Counted from the stretch's first letter, positions 54,742 through 63,701 are shown. The stretch is DNA of 64,000 bases from Faecalibacterium duncaniae (GCF_010509575.1 NZ_CP048437.1:1798001-1862000), one strand, 5' to 3'. Numbers and translations: made by a program. The notes: generated from the sequence alone by a model not told the origin.

Positions 54742-55767
54742 TTAACGGCGGCCCATGCGGGGGGTCGCATCCAGGAAGCCGGTCTCCAGCTTATCGTTCA
54801 GACCCAGGCTCATGGCAGTGCCCAATGCCACGCAGTTCACGGGATCGGGCGAGACGGTCACATCCACCTTGAGCTCCTGGCTCAGGTATTCGGGCAGGCC
54901 GTGCAGCTGTGCGCCGCCGCCGGTCAGCACCACACCATTGCGGAAGATATCGCCTGCCAGCTCGGGCGGGGTCTTTTCCAGCACCTGATGGGCGGCAGTG
55001 CCGATCTGCTCACTCAGCATCATCACAGGCTCGTAGAGGTCGCTGGTGGAAACATTCACCTTGATTGGCAGGCCGGTCAGCAGGCTGCGGCCCTTGACCT
55101 CCATCGTCTCGTCAAAATCAGCCTTCTGGGGGCAGCAGGCGACATTCTTTTTCAGCTGCTCTGCGGTACGCTGACCGATGGCAATGCTGAACTTGTTGCG
55201 GACATGCTTCAGGATCTCGTCATCATAGTGGTTGCCCGCCACACGGACACTGGTGGCCTTGACCTTACCGCCCAGAGACAGGACAGCGATATCGGTGGTG
55301 CCGCCGCCGATATCAATGATCATCCGGCCATCGGGCTGGGTGATGTCGATGCCGGAACCCAGTGCAGCGGCAATGGGCTCATCGATCAGGTAGACCTGAC
55401 GGGCACCGGCGGCCATCACGGCCTCCACCACGGCATCACTCTCAATGCCGGTGATGGCAGCGGGCACGCAGACAGCCACCCGGGGCTTGACCATGTGGGA
55501 GCTGTACACCTGATTCACAAACCGGCAGATCAGCTCCCGGGTCATGGTGTGGTCGCTGATGACACCGTCCTTCAGCGGGAAAATGGCGGAAATATAGTTG
55601 GGGGTGCGGCCTACCATGGCCAGGGCCTTGTCGCCCACCTCCAGCACGGAGTTCTTGCGGGTATCCATTGCCACCACGCTGGGCTGGTTGAGCACGACCC
55701 CCTGCCCTGCCTGTGCAATGATAATGGTCGTTGTGCCCAGATCGATGCCGATGTCATTCTGTGCCAT
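54742..55767 (-). CDS. mreB: MreB-like cell-shape protein
   Basis: Actin-like ATPase that positions cell-wall synthesis in rods. It has phosphate-1 'DIGIDLGTTTIIIAQ', connect-1, 'EPIAAALGSGIDI', phosphate-2 'RMIIDIGGGTTDIAVLSLGG' and the adenosine motif 'GVVLTGGGAQLHGLPEYLS'. 341 residues, usual for MreB/Mbl. The gene stands alone here, not with mreC/mreD, so it may be the Mbl or MreBH paralogue. AAAGGAACG precedes ATG 55767. The 165 bp after it hold no gene I can support. Confidence 0.9.
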   Translation of the reverse strand: MAQNDIGIDLGTTTIIIAQAGQGVVLNQPSVVAMDTRKNSVLEVGDKALAMVGRTPNYISAIFPLKDGVISDHTMTRELICRFVNQVYSSHMVKPRVAVCVPAAITGIESDAVVEAVMAAGARQVYLIDEPIAAALGSGIDITQPDGRMIIDIGGGTTDIAVLSLGGKVKATSVRVAGNHYDDEILKHVRNKFSIAIGQRTAEQLKKNVACCPQKADFDETMEVKGRSLLTGLPIKVNVSTSDLYEPVMMLSEQIGTAAHQVLEKTPPELAGDIFRNGVVLTGGGAQLHGLPEYLSQELKVDVTVSPDPVNCVALGTAMSLGLNDKLETGFLDATPRMGRR

Positions 55768-55877
55768 AATGAAACGTTCCTTTCTCTGCTCCCCTGTTTT
55801 CTATCGTAAATGCCCGTTCGGGCGGGAAATCAAATCAATTTATATTGTAGCATAAGCCAGTAAAAAAGTATAGACCA

Positions 55878-55922
55878 AACCTCTCCTAGTAGGAGAGCTG
55901 GCGCAAGGCGCCTGAGAGGTTA
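55878..55922. repeat. Small palindromic repeat at the recD2 stop
   Basis: AACCTCTC (55879) and GAGAGGTT (55914) are inverted ends around TCCTAGTAGGAGAG. The right end overlaps the recD2 stop codon, so the repeat supplies it and may act as terminator. Confidence 0.6.
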
Positions 55923-58133
55923 TTCCGCCGCCATCTGTTCCGGCGGCAGATTCTCTTTCAGCAATTCGCACAGGCCGCTGTACCGCAGGTTCTGCCGGAC
56001 ATTGGACATCATCCGGTTCACCACATCCCGCCGCCCGGCCACGATGCACAATTTGCGGGCGCGGGTCACGCCGGTGTAGAAGAGGTTGCGGTAGCAGAGC
56101 CTTGGCGGCACCTGCGCCACCGGCAGCACCACCGCCGGGAACTCGCTGCCCTGGCTCTTGTGCACCGTGATGGCGTAGGCGATCTCCAGCTCGTTCAGGT
56201 TTTCCGCCGGGTAGAGCAGGCGGCGGTCATCCATCCGCACCACCATGGAGCGGTCGCGCATGTTGATGGATTCCACAATGCCGATATCACCGTTATAGGC
56301 TCCCACGCCCTGCTCCCCGCCAATGCGGTTCCAGACGATCTCGTAGTTGTTCCGCACCTGCATCACCTTATCGCCCACCCGGAACACCCGTGAGGCGCTT
56401 TGGAGCTGGGGTTTGCCCTTCTGCTCCGGGTTGAGCAGGTTCTGCAGCTCCACATTCAGCGCCTGGGTACCGGTGGGTCCCAGCTTGGTGGGGCAGAGCA
56501 CCTGGATATCCCGGACAGGGTCAAACCCATAGCTCCGGGGCAGACGGGTGGTGACAAGATCGCACACCAGTTTCTGTGCCGCATCGCCGTCCGATTCCAG
56601 AAAGAAGAAATCGTCTGCCTTACCGCCCTTCTGCAGCGGCTCACTGCTGATGATGTGGTGGGCGTTCTCCACAATAAGGCTGCGTTTAGCCTGCCGGAAG
56701 ATCTCGTTCAGGCAGACGGTGGGCACCAGCCCGGAGCGGATGACCTCGCCCAGAATGTTGCCGGGCCCCACGCTGGGCAGCTGGTCGGCATCGCCCACCA
56801 TAATAATGCGGCAGCTGTACCGCAGGGCTGCAATGAGCGCCTGAAACAGCTTCACATCCACCATACTCATCTCATCCAGAATGACCACATCGCATTTGAG
56901 CAGGTTCTTGTCATTGTGGATGAAGCTGACCACGCCGCCGGAGTAGTCCACCTCCAGCAGGCGGTGGATGGTAGAGGCCTTGCGGCCGGTCAGTTCACTC
57001 AGCCGTTTGGCCGCACGGCCCGTGGGGGCACAAAGCGCCACCCGGTCTGCCTGATGCTCCAGCAGCTGCAGGATGGCGTTGACCGTAGTGGTCTTACCGG
57101 TGCCGGGGCCGCCGGTCAGCACAAGGCAGTTTTCGGTCATGGCCTTGCGGATGGCTTCCCGCTGCAGGGGCGCATAGGCAAACCCCTGGGTCAGCTCCAG
57201 CACCTGGATGTTTTTATCAAGGTCCCGCACCGTCTGCTTTTCCCGCTTCGCCAGCAGGGCCAGCCGGTCGGCAATGGCCTGTTCTGCTTCCAGCAGGTCA
57301 GGCAGATAGATATACGGCACCGCCTCCAGCATCTTTACGCCAAGCTGCCCGGTCTCAATGCAGTGGTCCAGCGCACGGGCCAGCTTTTCGGGCGGCTGCT
57401 GGATGAAGTGGGATGCCGTGTCCAGCAGCTGCGTACGGGGCAGGCAGGTGTGACCGTTGCCCGCGTTATGGCGCAGGGTGCGGAGAAGCGCTGCTTCCAG
57501 CCGCTGGGTGCAGTCCCCTTCCATGTGGTAATACTGTGCAATGCTGTCGGCATGGCGGAAATCCAGCTGCAGGGGTTCCCCACAGAGCAGATAAGGGTTC
57601 TGGGAGATGGCCTGCATGGCACTGGGGCCAAAGACGCGGAACACCTCCATGGCGCGGCGGGGGCTGATCTCGAACTGCGCCAGATAGGCGATCAGTTCCC
57701 GCATTCCGAACATCCGCTTGAACTCCTGCTGGATGCGGTCGGCCTTGTCCGCCGAGATGCCGGGGATCAGGGTGAGCTGGGCGGGGTCGTTGGCGATCAC
57801 CTCCAGCGCCGCCGCGCCGAATTTGTCGATGATCTTATTGGCCGTGCGCGCCCCGATATAAGGCAGGGAGCCGCTGGCAAGGAAGGCGTACACCGCTTCC
57901 AGATCCTTCGGCATATCGGTCTCGCACTCCTGGGCGTGGAACTGGCGGCCATAGGTGGCGTGGTTCTCATATTTACCGCGGCAGACCACGCTCTCGCCCG
58001 CATGGAGCTCGCCCACGATCCCGCACACCACGGTGACCGTGCCGCCGCCGGAAATTTCAAACACCGTGTAGCCGTTGTCCGGGTTCTCGTAGATAATGTC
58101 CTCCACCGTTCCCTCGATCTGTTCCAGCTCCAT
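55920..58133 (-). CDS. recD2: ATP-dependent helicase RecD2
   Basis: 5'-3' superfamily 1B helicase of the long RecD2 type, without RecB and RecC. It opens with an OB-like part ('GTVEDIIYENPDNGYTVFEI'), then helix-hairpin-helix repeats (~90-200; 'LPYIGARTANKIIDKFG', 'LTLIPGISADKADRIQQEF'), Walker A 'VLTGGPGTGKTTTVNAIL' (~340), 'VVILDEMSMVDVKLFQ', and the C-terminal 'AYAITVHKSQGSEFPAVVLP' and 'LFYTGVTRARKLCIVAG'. 737 residues, normal. ATG 58133 follows AAGGGGGTGAGGAGC; the GTG at 58142 has no spacing to a binding site. Its end overlaps a small palindromic repeat. Confidence 0.93.
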   Translation of the reverse strand: MELEQIEGTVEDIIYENPDNGYTVFEISGGGTVTVVCGIVGELHAGESVVCRGKYENHATYGRQFHAQECETDMPKDLEAVYAFLASGSLPYIGARTANKIIDKFGAAALEVIANDPAQLTLIPGISADKADRIQQEFKRMFGMRELIAYLAQFEISPRRAMEVFRVFGPSAMQAISQNPYLLCGEPLQLDFRHADSIAQYYHMEGDCTQRLEAALLRTLRHNAGNGHTCLPRTQLLDTASHFIQQPPEKLARALDHCIETGQLGVKMLEAVPYIYLPDLLEAEQAIADRLALLAKREKQTVRDLDKNIQVLELTQGFAYAPLQREAIRKAMTENCLVLTGGPGTGKTTTVNAILQLLEHQADRVALCAPTGRAAKRLSELTGRKASTIHRLLEVDYSGGVVSFIHNDKNLLKCDVVILDEMSMVDVKLFQALIAALRYSCRIIMVGDADQLPSVGPGNILGEVIRSGLVPTVCLNEIFRQAKRSLIVENAHHIISSEPLQKGGKADDFFFLESDGDAAQKLVCDLVTTRLPRSYGFDPVRDIQVLCPTKLGPTGTQALNVELQNLLNPEQKGKPQLQSASRVFRVGDKVMQVRNNYEIVWNRIGGEQGVGAYNGDIGIVESINMRDRSMVVRMDDRRLLYPAENLNELEIAYAITVHKSQGSEFPAVVLPVAQVPPRLCYRNLFYTGVTRARKLCIVAGRRDVVNRMMSNVRQNLRYSGLCELLKENLPPEQMAAE

Positions 58134-58289
58134 GCTCCTCACCCCCTTGTGACATAATTATTTATAGTATAATCGTTTTGGTGTTATTTGTAAAGGAATT
58201 GGGCAGGCCCTGCTCTATACAGCCTCTCAGCTTTGGCGTTGCATGAGGCTTTCCCTCTTCGCCAAGGCCTCCCCTACTAGGCAGCAAAA

Positions 58290-58325
58290 GAGCCGCCCTT
58301 CTGCGGTTTTGCAAAAGAGCGGCTC
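58290..58325 (-). terminator. Terminator of the MATE gene
   Basis: GAGCCGC / GCGGCTC stem, with CTTTTGC following on the minus strand, 5 bp after the gene. Between here and recD2 (58143-58289) there is only repeat-like sequence. Confidence 0.75.
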
Positions 58326-58330
58326 AATTT

Positions 58331-59686
58331 TTACAGGTTTGCGTGCGGTCTTGCTTTTTCCTGTTTCAGCTTCCGGAACACAACGATATATGCAGGGATC
58401 AGGAAGAAGCAGGCAAAGAACCAGGCCACCGGGTTTGCAATGCAGGCGGCAAAATAGCCCCACAGCGGCACGAACAGAAAACCCACCATAGCACGGGCGA
58501 TCATCTCTGCCACACCGGCAAACATGGCCAGGCTGGAATAACCCAGACCCTGAATGGTGTAGCGGTAAATGATAAGGACCGCCAGCGGGATATAGAACAC
58601 GCTGTTCCAGAAGATGAAGCTCTGGGCGTTGGCCATGATCTCGGTCTGGCTGCTCTCAAGGAACAGGCCGATCAACGCCTTATCCAGCACGCGCAGGATC
58701 AGGAAGGATGCCACACTGTACACACAGCCGATGCCCAGGGCAGTGTTCACGCCCTTGTTCACACGGTTCAGGTCGTGGGCACCCATGTTCTGGCTGGCGT
58801 AGGTGGTCATGGCCGTGCCAATACTCTCCAGCGGGACGGACAGGAACTGTGCCGCCTTGCCACCTGCAGTCTGTGCTGCCACGATGTCACTGCCCAGACC
58901 ATTGACTGCACCCTGCAGCACAACGGAACCGATGGCCGTGATGCTGCACTGCAGACCCATGGGGATGCCCATGCCGCACAGCTTGACACAGTGCTGTCTG
59001 CTCAGGCGGCTTTCTTCTTTGTTCCAGCGTAGCTCATTATAATGCTTGAGGATGTACCACAGGCTGCCCAGACCGGCCACTGCCTGGCTGAACACGGTGG
59101 CGAACGCCGCACCGAACACACCCATCTTAAAGGTGATGATACAGAGCAGATCCAGCCCGATGTTCAGAAAGCTTGCCACCAGCAGGAAGTACAGGGGCCG
59201 CTTGCTGTCGCCCAGAGCGCGCATCAGGGCGCTGGTCATGTTGTACAGCAGCGTAAACGGGATGCCGATAAAGATGGTGCGGATGTAGATGTCCGCCAGA
59301 TCAATGATGTTGTCCGGGGTATTGGTCCAGACCAGAATGGAACGGGTCATGGCCACTGTGACCACGGTAAGCACTGCGGCAAAAAAGACACTCAGCCAGA
59401 CGGCATTGGCGGTGTAGCGGCGCATCTCCACATAGTCTTTTGCCCCGAATGTCCACGAGATGGGGATGGAGAAGCCGCAGGCAATGCCATTGACAAAGCC
59501 CAGCACCAGATAGTTCAGACCGCCCACACTGCCGACTGCCGCCAGGGCTTCCACGCCCACAAAGCGGCCCACGATGATGGTATCTGCCAGATTATAGAAC
59601 TGCTGGAACAGGCTGCCCAGCATCAGCGGCACCGCAAAGGCAAGAATCAGCTTGAGCGGGCTGCCCTGCGTCATATCTTTCGTCAT
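58331..59686 (-). CDS. MATE family efflux transporter
   Basis: A 451-residue multidrug/oligosaccharide exporter of the MATE family driven by sodium or proton. Twelve membrane helices in two homologous halves are visible; 'LKLILAFAVPLMLGSLFQQF' and 'LADTIIVGRFVGVEALAAVG' in the first half and 'MGIPMGLQCSITAIGSVVLQ' in the second are the family markers. ATG 59686 has AAGGAGG 9 nt upstream; a longer frame to 59785 has no binding site. It is single in its transcription unit. Substrate unknown. Confidence 0.9.
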   Translation of the reverse strand: MTKDMTQGSPLKLILAFAVPLMLGSLFQQFYNLADTIIVGRFVGVEALAAVGSVGGLNYLVLGFVNGIACGFSIPISWTFGAKDYVEMRRYTANAVWLSVFFAAVLTVVTVAMTRSILVWTNTPDNIIDLADIYIRTIFIGIPFTLLYNMTSALMRALGDSKRPLYFLLVASFLNIGLDLLCIITFKMGVFGAAFATVFSQAVAGLGSLWYILKHYNELRWNKEESRLSRQHCVKLCGMGIPMGLQCSITAIGSVVLQGAVNGLGSDIVAAQTAGGKAAQFLSVPLESIGTAMTTYASQNMGAHDLNRVNKGVNTALGIGCVYSVASFLILRVLDKALIGLFLESSQTEIMANAQSFIFWNSVFYIPLAVLIIYRYTIQGLGYSSLAMFAGVAEMIARAMVGFLFVPLWGYFAACIANPVAWFFACFFLIPAYIVVFRKLKQEKARPHANL

Positions 59687-59837
59687 ACGCACGTTCCTCC
59701 TTGGAAAAGCATCACAGACCTTATCACACGAATTTTTTCCGACAAAAACGCCCTGCCGCGCAATGGGCAGGACGTTTTTGTTCATGTGGGTATTATATCA
59801 GGTTGTGATGAATTTTCAAGAGGTTTTTTCAAATTTC

Positions 59838-60006
59838 TCAGTGCTTCCCGGCCAGATGCTTCAGCAGCTGGAACAGAATGCTCCAGAAACCTGTTCCGGC
59901 ATTGCCCGAAGGCGGGGTCTCCTCATCCGGAATGCTCAACGGCGTATCATCCTCCGTGATGCACATAGCGACCGACACACCAGATTCGTCCTGAGCAGCC
60001 CAAACC
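59838..60006 (-). pseudogene. Short C-terminal gene remnant
   Basis: One frame reads 'QDESGVSVAMCITEDDTPLS' then 'IPDEETPPSGNAGTGF' and ends 'LFQLLKHLAGKH', with a stop just upstream (TAG at 60007) and no ribosome binding site. It looks like the end of a lost gene for an exported or Pro/Thr-rich protein, cut where the terminator repeat begins at 60020. It is not a strong call. Confidence 0.3.
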
Positions 60007-60019
60007 TACTCTGTACAGC

Positions 60020-60070
60020 AAAACCGCCCCGGCGTACGTTTCTGCACGCCGGAGCGGTTCGGGTCATTCT
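60020..60070 (-). terminator. Terminator repeat, copy 1 (after fic)
   Basis: 51 bp with the stem ACCGCCCCGGCGT / ACGCCGGAGCGGT and an A-run on the left, which gives a terminator for fic. It matches copy 2 at 60905-60955 except for three substitutions and a few end bases, and includes the last codons of fic. Confidence 0.75.
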
Positions 60071-60660
60071 TCATTTTGGACGATTTTCTCAAATGCCTGT
60101 TGCAGCGGCGCTTCGATTCCCTGCGCCGCATAAATCGTTGCGATCATCAACTCGTCCGGATCTACCGCAGTGAAATCCAAATCATACCCCGCATTTTCTG
60201 CCAACTGTGACAAAAAGACGCGCTGTGTTCGCCCATTGCCCTCCCGAAACGGGTGTAGCTCGTTGGTTCGTTGATAAAGATCCACTAATGCAGCGATAAA
60301 ATCATTCCTTGCAAGCCCACAAAGAAGATTATTCTGCGCAAGACGCTTAAAAATCGCCGCACTCACCCGTGGGATTTCCTCCACCGGGCAGAACTGCGTT
60401 CCTTTTTTGGACAGGTTGACCATCCGTACCTGTCCCGCCCAATCATACAACTCACCGAATAAATGTCGATGGATTGCTTTATAGTGCTCAAAATCAAATG
60501 CTGCACATCGGGGGTTCTCTGACCATTGTATCGTTTTGGCCGTAACCAGAACCGATTCTACTGCATTCAGCTCTTTTTGCGTATGCAGATCAAATTTATT
60601 GACCAGGACTGTCGTTCCCGGATAGCAGCCGTCCTGAGCCGCTTCGATGGTATAAGGCAT
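60064..60660 (-). CDS. fic: Fic-family toxin
   Basis: A 198-residue AMP-transferase that modifies target proteins with ATP. The full catalytic motif HPFREGNGRTQR (His136 to Arg147) and the flap region 'KKGTQFCPVEEI' are present, so it should be active when free. 'FDFEHYKAIHRHLFGELYDW' is the conserved helix of the Fic fold. It is 3 bp after the VbhA-like antitoxin gene. The pair forms a class I Fic toxin-antitoxin module; targets in related systems include DNA gyrase and topoisomerase IV. The stop codon lies within terminator repeat copy 1. Confidence 0.92.
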   Translation of the reverse strand: MPYTIEAAQDGCYPGTTVLVNKFDLHTQKELNAVESVLVTAKTIQWSENPRCAAFDFEHYKAIHRHLFGELYDWAGQVRMVNLSKKGTQFCPVEEIPRVSAAIFKRLAQNNLLCGLARNDFIAALVDLYQRTNELHPFREGNGRTQRVFLSQLAENAGYDLDFTAVDPDELMIATIYAAQGIEAPLQQAFEKIVQNEE

Positions 60661-60663
60661 TCG

Positions 60664-60846
60664 TCACCTCCGGGACAGCTCCTGCTTTTTCTGACGTTTC
60701 AATGCTTCTCTTACAAGGGTTGCAGTATCGATTTTTCCATCCAGATAGCGCAGGCAGTCTCTCTTTTCCTGCTCTGAGATCTCCAGCCCCTCCATCCGGG
60801 CCGATGCCACTGCGTTTGCAAGTGCTCGTTTCCGTGCTACTGTCAT
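60664..60846 (-). CDS. VbhA-like antitoxin of Fic
   Basis: A 60-residue protein that blocks the ATP site of Fic. The inhibitory motif [S/T]-x3-E-[G/N] is visible as Ser15-Ala-Arg-Met-Glu19-Gly20 in 'ANAVASARMEGLEI'; Glu19 would contact the arginine of the Fic motif. Three helices fit the VbhA fold ('SEQEKRDCLRYLDGKIDTAT'). The start ATG at 60846 has a weak G-rich binding site. The toxin gene starts 3 bp after the stop, as usual for this pair. Confidence 0.85.
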   Translation of the reverse strand: MTVARKRALANAVASARMEGLEISEQEKRDCLRYLDGKIDTATLVREALKRQKKQELSRR

Positions 60847-60904
60847 TTTTCCGCCCCCCTGTTTTTATCAGTATACCAAAAGACACCCACAGAGTGCAAG
60901 AGAT

Positions 60905-60955
60905 AAAACCGCCCCGGCGTGCGTTTCTGCACGCCGGGGCGGTCCGGGTCATTCT
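60905..60955 (-). terminator. Terminator repeat, copy 2 (after the ABC transporter operon)
   Basis: 51 bp with the stem ACCGCCCCGGCGTGC / GCACGCCGGGGCGGT and an A-run on the left. It terminates the amino-acid transporter operon, includes its last codons and is nearly identical to copy 1. Confidence 0.85.
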
Positions 60956-61731
60956 GAATAATGTGCGAGGAACTGTCTGGTACGCTCTTCCCGGGGGTGG
61001 TCGATGAGCTGTTTGGCCGGGCCCTCCTCCACGACCACGCCGCCATCCATGAACAGGATGCGGTCGGCCACATCGCGGGCAAAGTGCATCTCATGGGTGA
61101 CAATGATCATCGTGGTCTTGCGGTCAGCAAGATCACGCAGGACCTTCAGCACCTCGCCGGTCAGCTCCGGGTCAAGGGCGCTGGTGGGCTCATCAAAGCA
61201 GAGGATATCCGGGTGAAGCGCCAGTGCGCGGGCAATGGCCACACGCTGCTGCTGGCCGCCGGAGAGCTGATGCGGGTAGTGGCCGGCCCGCTCCGAAAGG
61301 CCCATCTGCGCCAGCAGTTCTCTCGCCTGCTGTTCCAGCTCCGCGTGGATGGCCTTTTTGTTTGCCTGATATTCCGGACGTTCCTTTGCCAGCAGTTCCC
61401 CTGCCAGCATCACGTTCTGCAAGGCCGTGTACTGCGGGAACAGGTTGAAGTTCTGGAACACCAGACCGAAATGGAGCCGCTTTTTGCGGATCTCACTTTC
61501 CTTCTGGGTGGCAGGGTCGGCGGCATCCCACATGGTCTCGCCGTTCACCTTGATAATACCCGTGTCAGGCCGTTCCAGAAAATTCAGGCAGCGCAGCAGA
61601 GTTGTTTTGCCGGAACCGGACGAGCCGATGATTGCCAGTGCTTCACCCTGCTCCAGATCCAGGGAGATGTCCTTCAACACATGGGTCTCGCCAAAATTTT
61701 TCCCGATACCGGAAGCTTCGAGCAACGCCAT
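60949..61731 (-). CDS. Amino-acid ABC transporter ATPase
   Basis: A 260-residue GlnQ/HisP-type ATPase that powers uptake of a polar amino acid. Walker A 'IIGSSGSGKTTLLRCLNFL' (~35-50), Q-loop 'GLVFQNFNLFPQYT', signature 'PHQLSGGQQQRVAIARALAL', Walker B 'DILCFDEPTSALDPEL' and H-loop 'IIVTHEMHFARDVA' are all intact. It lies 15 bp after the permease gene in a three-gene operon with the binding protein. The ligand is not clear. The final codons lie in terminator repeat copy 2. Confidence 0.93.
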   Translation of the reverse strand: MALLEASGIGKNFGETHVLKDISLDLEQGEALAIIGSSGSGKTTLLRCLNFLERPDTGIIKVNGETMWDAADPATQKESEIRKKRLHFGLVFQNFNLFPQYTALQNVMLAGELLAKERPEYQANKKAIHAELEQQARELLAQMGLSERAGHYPHQLSGGQQQRVAIARALALHPDILCFDEPTSALDPELTGEVLKVLRDLADRKTTMIIVTHEMHFARDVADRILFMDGGVVVEEGPAKQLIDHPREERTRQFLAHYSE

Positions 61732-61746
61732 AATCTATCTGCCTCC

Positions 61747-62400
61747 TTAGCAGCGGAAATAATCGAGCTTTTTTTCAGCCCAGTTGAACAGGATGGTCAG
61801 TGCGCCCACAAACACCAGGAAGAAGAGCGCGGTGGAGAACAGCGGCCAGATCAGGCCCTTTGCGCTATACTCCTTGGCCATCATAATGATTTCCTTGTTG
61901 GCAATGGTGTTTGCCAGCGAGGTATCCTTGACCAGCGTGATGATCTCGTTGCCCATGGGGGGCAGGATGCGCTTGACGACCTGAAGCAAGGTCACCTTGA
62001 AAAAGATCTGTGTTTTGGTCATGCCAAGCACCTGCCCGGCCTCAGTCTGCCCCTTGGGCACTGCTTCAATGCCGCCGCGGTAGATCTCAGAAAAATAGCA
62101 GGCATAGTTGATGGCAAAAGCCACCACCGCCGCCACCATCCGTCCGCCGGAGCCAGAAGGCCAGGGGTTGTTCATGCCCAGCAGGCCGGGGCCCAGATAG
62201 ATCACAATGATCTGCAGCATCAGCGGGGTGCCGCGGATGATCCAGACAAAGGTCTTGACCAGCCCGGCCAGCGGCTTGCAGCGGCTCATGGAGCCAAACG
62301 AGACCACCAGCCCCAGCGGCAGCGCAAACAGCAGTGTCAGGGCAAAGAGCTCACAATTGAGCAGGAACGCGCCGGACAGGCGCATAAGAATCACAGACAC
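61747..62400 (-). CDS. Amino-acid ABC transporter permease
   Basis: A 217-residue HisM/GlnP-type inner-membrane permease with about five helices. The start is GTG 62400 with AAAGGTG upstream (ATG 62385 is possible). The conserved 'FVWIIRGTPLMLQIIVIY' is followed by 'SEIYRGGIEAVPKGQTEAG', the EAA loop that touches the ATPase, and 'LVKDTSLANTIANKEIIMMA'. It is in one operon with the ATPase downstream and the binding protein upstream, with a MITE-like repeat between permease and binding protein. Confidence 0.92.
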   Translation of the reverse strand: MSVILMRLSGAFLLNCELFALTLLFALPLGLVVSFGSMSRCKPLAGLVKTFVWIIRGTPLMLQIIVIYLGPGLLGMNNPWPSGSGGRMVAAVVAFAINYACYFSEIYRGGIEAVPKGQTEAGQVLGMTKTQIFFKVTLLQVVKRILPPMGNEIITLVKDTSLANTIANKEIIMMAKEYSAKGLIWPLFSTALFFLVFVGALTILFNWAEKKLDYFRC

Positions 62401-62434
62401 AAAAACACACCTTTTTTATTCAGAATCCATATTC

Positions 62435-62544
62435 CCTTCCATCACCGCCGGTGAAAATTCCCTCTGCTCGGGAGCCTTTCACGCATCGGCAACAAAAAGC
62501 CTCCCTCACCGAGGGAGGTCGCATCGCATAGCGATGACGGAAGG
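62435..62544. repeat. MITE-like palindromic repeat inside the transporter operon
   Basis: 110 bp with inverted ends CCTTCCATCACC / CCTTCCGTCATC and internal palindromes (GCCTCCCTCACCGAGGGAGG, GCATCGCATAGCGATG). It has no ORF and separates the binding-protein gene from the permease gene. Confidence 0.65.
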
Positions 62545-62559
62545 AGCTTTTCAACAAAT

Positions 62560-63402
62560 TCAGTCAGCCAGTGCCAGATCGTACTTATCGGCCAGTGCCT
62601 GCATGGTGCCATCGGCCTTCAGTGCATCAAAGGCCTCATCCACAGCGGCGGCAGCATCACTGCCCTTGCGGAATGCCACGCCGTACTCCTCGGCGTTCAG
62701 CTCGTCCACGATCTTCAGGTCGGCATAGTCAGTGCCCTCACCGATCATGGCGTTGGCCAGGGTCAGGTCAAGTACAGCGGCATCGGCAGTGCCTGCGGCA
62801 ACTTCCATCAGGCAGTCGGTCTGAACGCTCTTGGAAACGTAATCAGCCTGTGCCAGGTTCTCGTCCCCCTCAATGGCGGCCTCACCAGCGGAACCAGCCT
62901 CGGCGACCACGGTCTTACCCACCAGGTCAGCGGTAGAGGTATAATCGGTGCCATCTTTCACAACGACCACCTGTGCATTCTTTGCATAAGCCTTGGTGGT
63001 AGCGGCGTTCTGCATGATGTCATCGGTCAGGGTCATGCCGTTCCAGATGCAGTCGATGCTCTTGGCATCCAGCTCCACGACCTTGGTATCCCAGTTGATC
63101 TCCACAAACTCCGGCTCCACACCCAGCTTTTCGCAGACAGCAGTTGCCAGCTCGGTATCAAAACCGGTGAAGTTGCCATCGGCATCGGTGTAGTTCATGG
63201 GCTCGTAAACAGTGTAGCCAATGACCAGCTTGCCCTTGCCCTTGATGTAATCCAGGTCGCTGCCTGCAGTCTGGGAAACGGCGGCACTGCCGGAAGCAGA
63301 GGCCGAAGCAGATGCGGCAGTGGAAGTGGAAGCGGCACCGCCGCAGGCGGCAAGGCTCAGTGCCATGGCACCGGCCAGAAATGCGGATACAAGACGTTTC
63401 AT
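62560..63402 (-). CDS. Amino-acid ABC transporter substrate-binding lipoprotein
   Basis: A 280-residue solute-binding protein of family 3. A lipoprotein signal 'FLAGAMALSLAACGG' with Cys20 is followed by a Ser/Ala-rich linker, then 'KGKLVIGYTVYEPMNYTDAD', 'FTGFDTELATAVCEKLGV', 'VDAKSIDCIWNGMTLTDD'-like and 'GKTVVAEAGSAGEAAIEG', the standard two-lobe order. ATG 63402 has GGGAGGAACC upstream. It binds a polar amino acid outside the membrane and passes it to the permease. The ligand is not defined from sequence. Confidence 0.93.
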   Translation of the reverse strand: MKRLVSAFLAGAMALSLAACGGAASTSTAASASASASGSAAVSQTAGSDLDYIKGKGKLVIGYTVYEPMNYTDADGNFTGFDTELATAVCEKLGVEPEFVEINWDTKVVELDAKSIDCIWNGMTLTDDIMQNAATTKAYAKNAQVVVVKDGTDYTSTADLVGKTVVAEAGSAGEAAIEGDENLAQADYVSKSVQTDCLMEVAAGTADAAVLDLTLANAMIGEGTDYADLKIVDELNAEEYGVAFRKGSDAAAAVDEAFDALKADGTMQALADKYDLALAD

Positions 63403-63581
63403 ATACGGTTCCTCCCTCAGTGGCAAGCAGCTTTGTTTTATTGCTTTATCATGCTAAATTGCTAAACTGTGGTTATAGAATAGCGCGTTTTCTGCCATTT
63501 GGCAAGGGGGAAAACTGATTTTTCGCAGTTTGCTCAAATCTTTACCGCTTTACCACGGCAAAGCGGGCAATTTGACAAAAC

Positions 63582-63615
63582 AAAAACGCCGCGTCGGCAG
63601 CTGCCAGACGCGGCG
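63582..63615 (-). terminator. Terminator of the gene at the right edge
   Basis: CGCCGCGTC / GACGCGGCG stem with an 11-nt loop and a U-run (A-run on the left) on the minus strand, 87 bp after the stop codon of the next gene. Confidence 0.9.
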
Positions 63616-63701
63616 AGAGGGTTTCTCTCTGAAAACGCAGCGGAATGCCACCTATCCGGGAGAGCCGGTGTGCGATTGTGAGACCGAAAAGGGTTTCCTC
63701 C

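Noticed and set aside
56400..58157. 585-residue open frame opposite recD2
   Set aside because: Antisense shadow; recD2 is complete on the other strand and the plus-strand product has no recognisable pattern.
60961..62454. 497-residue plus-strand frame opposite the ABC transporter genes
   Set aside because: Spans two genes and their spacer in antisense; no start signal and no domain pattern.
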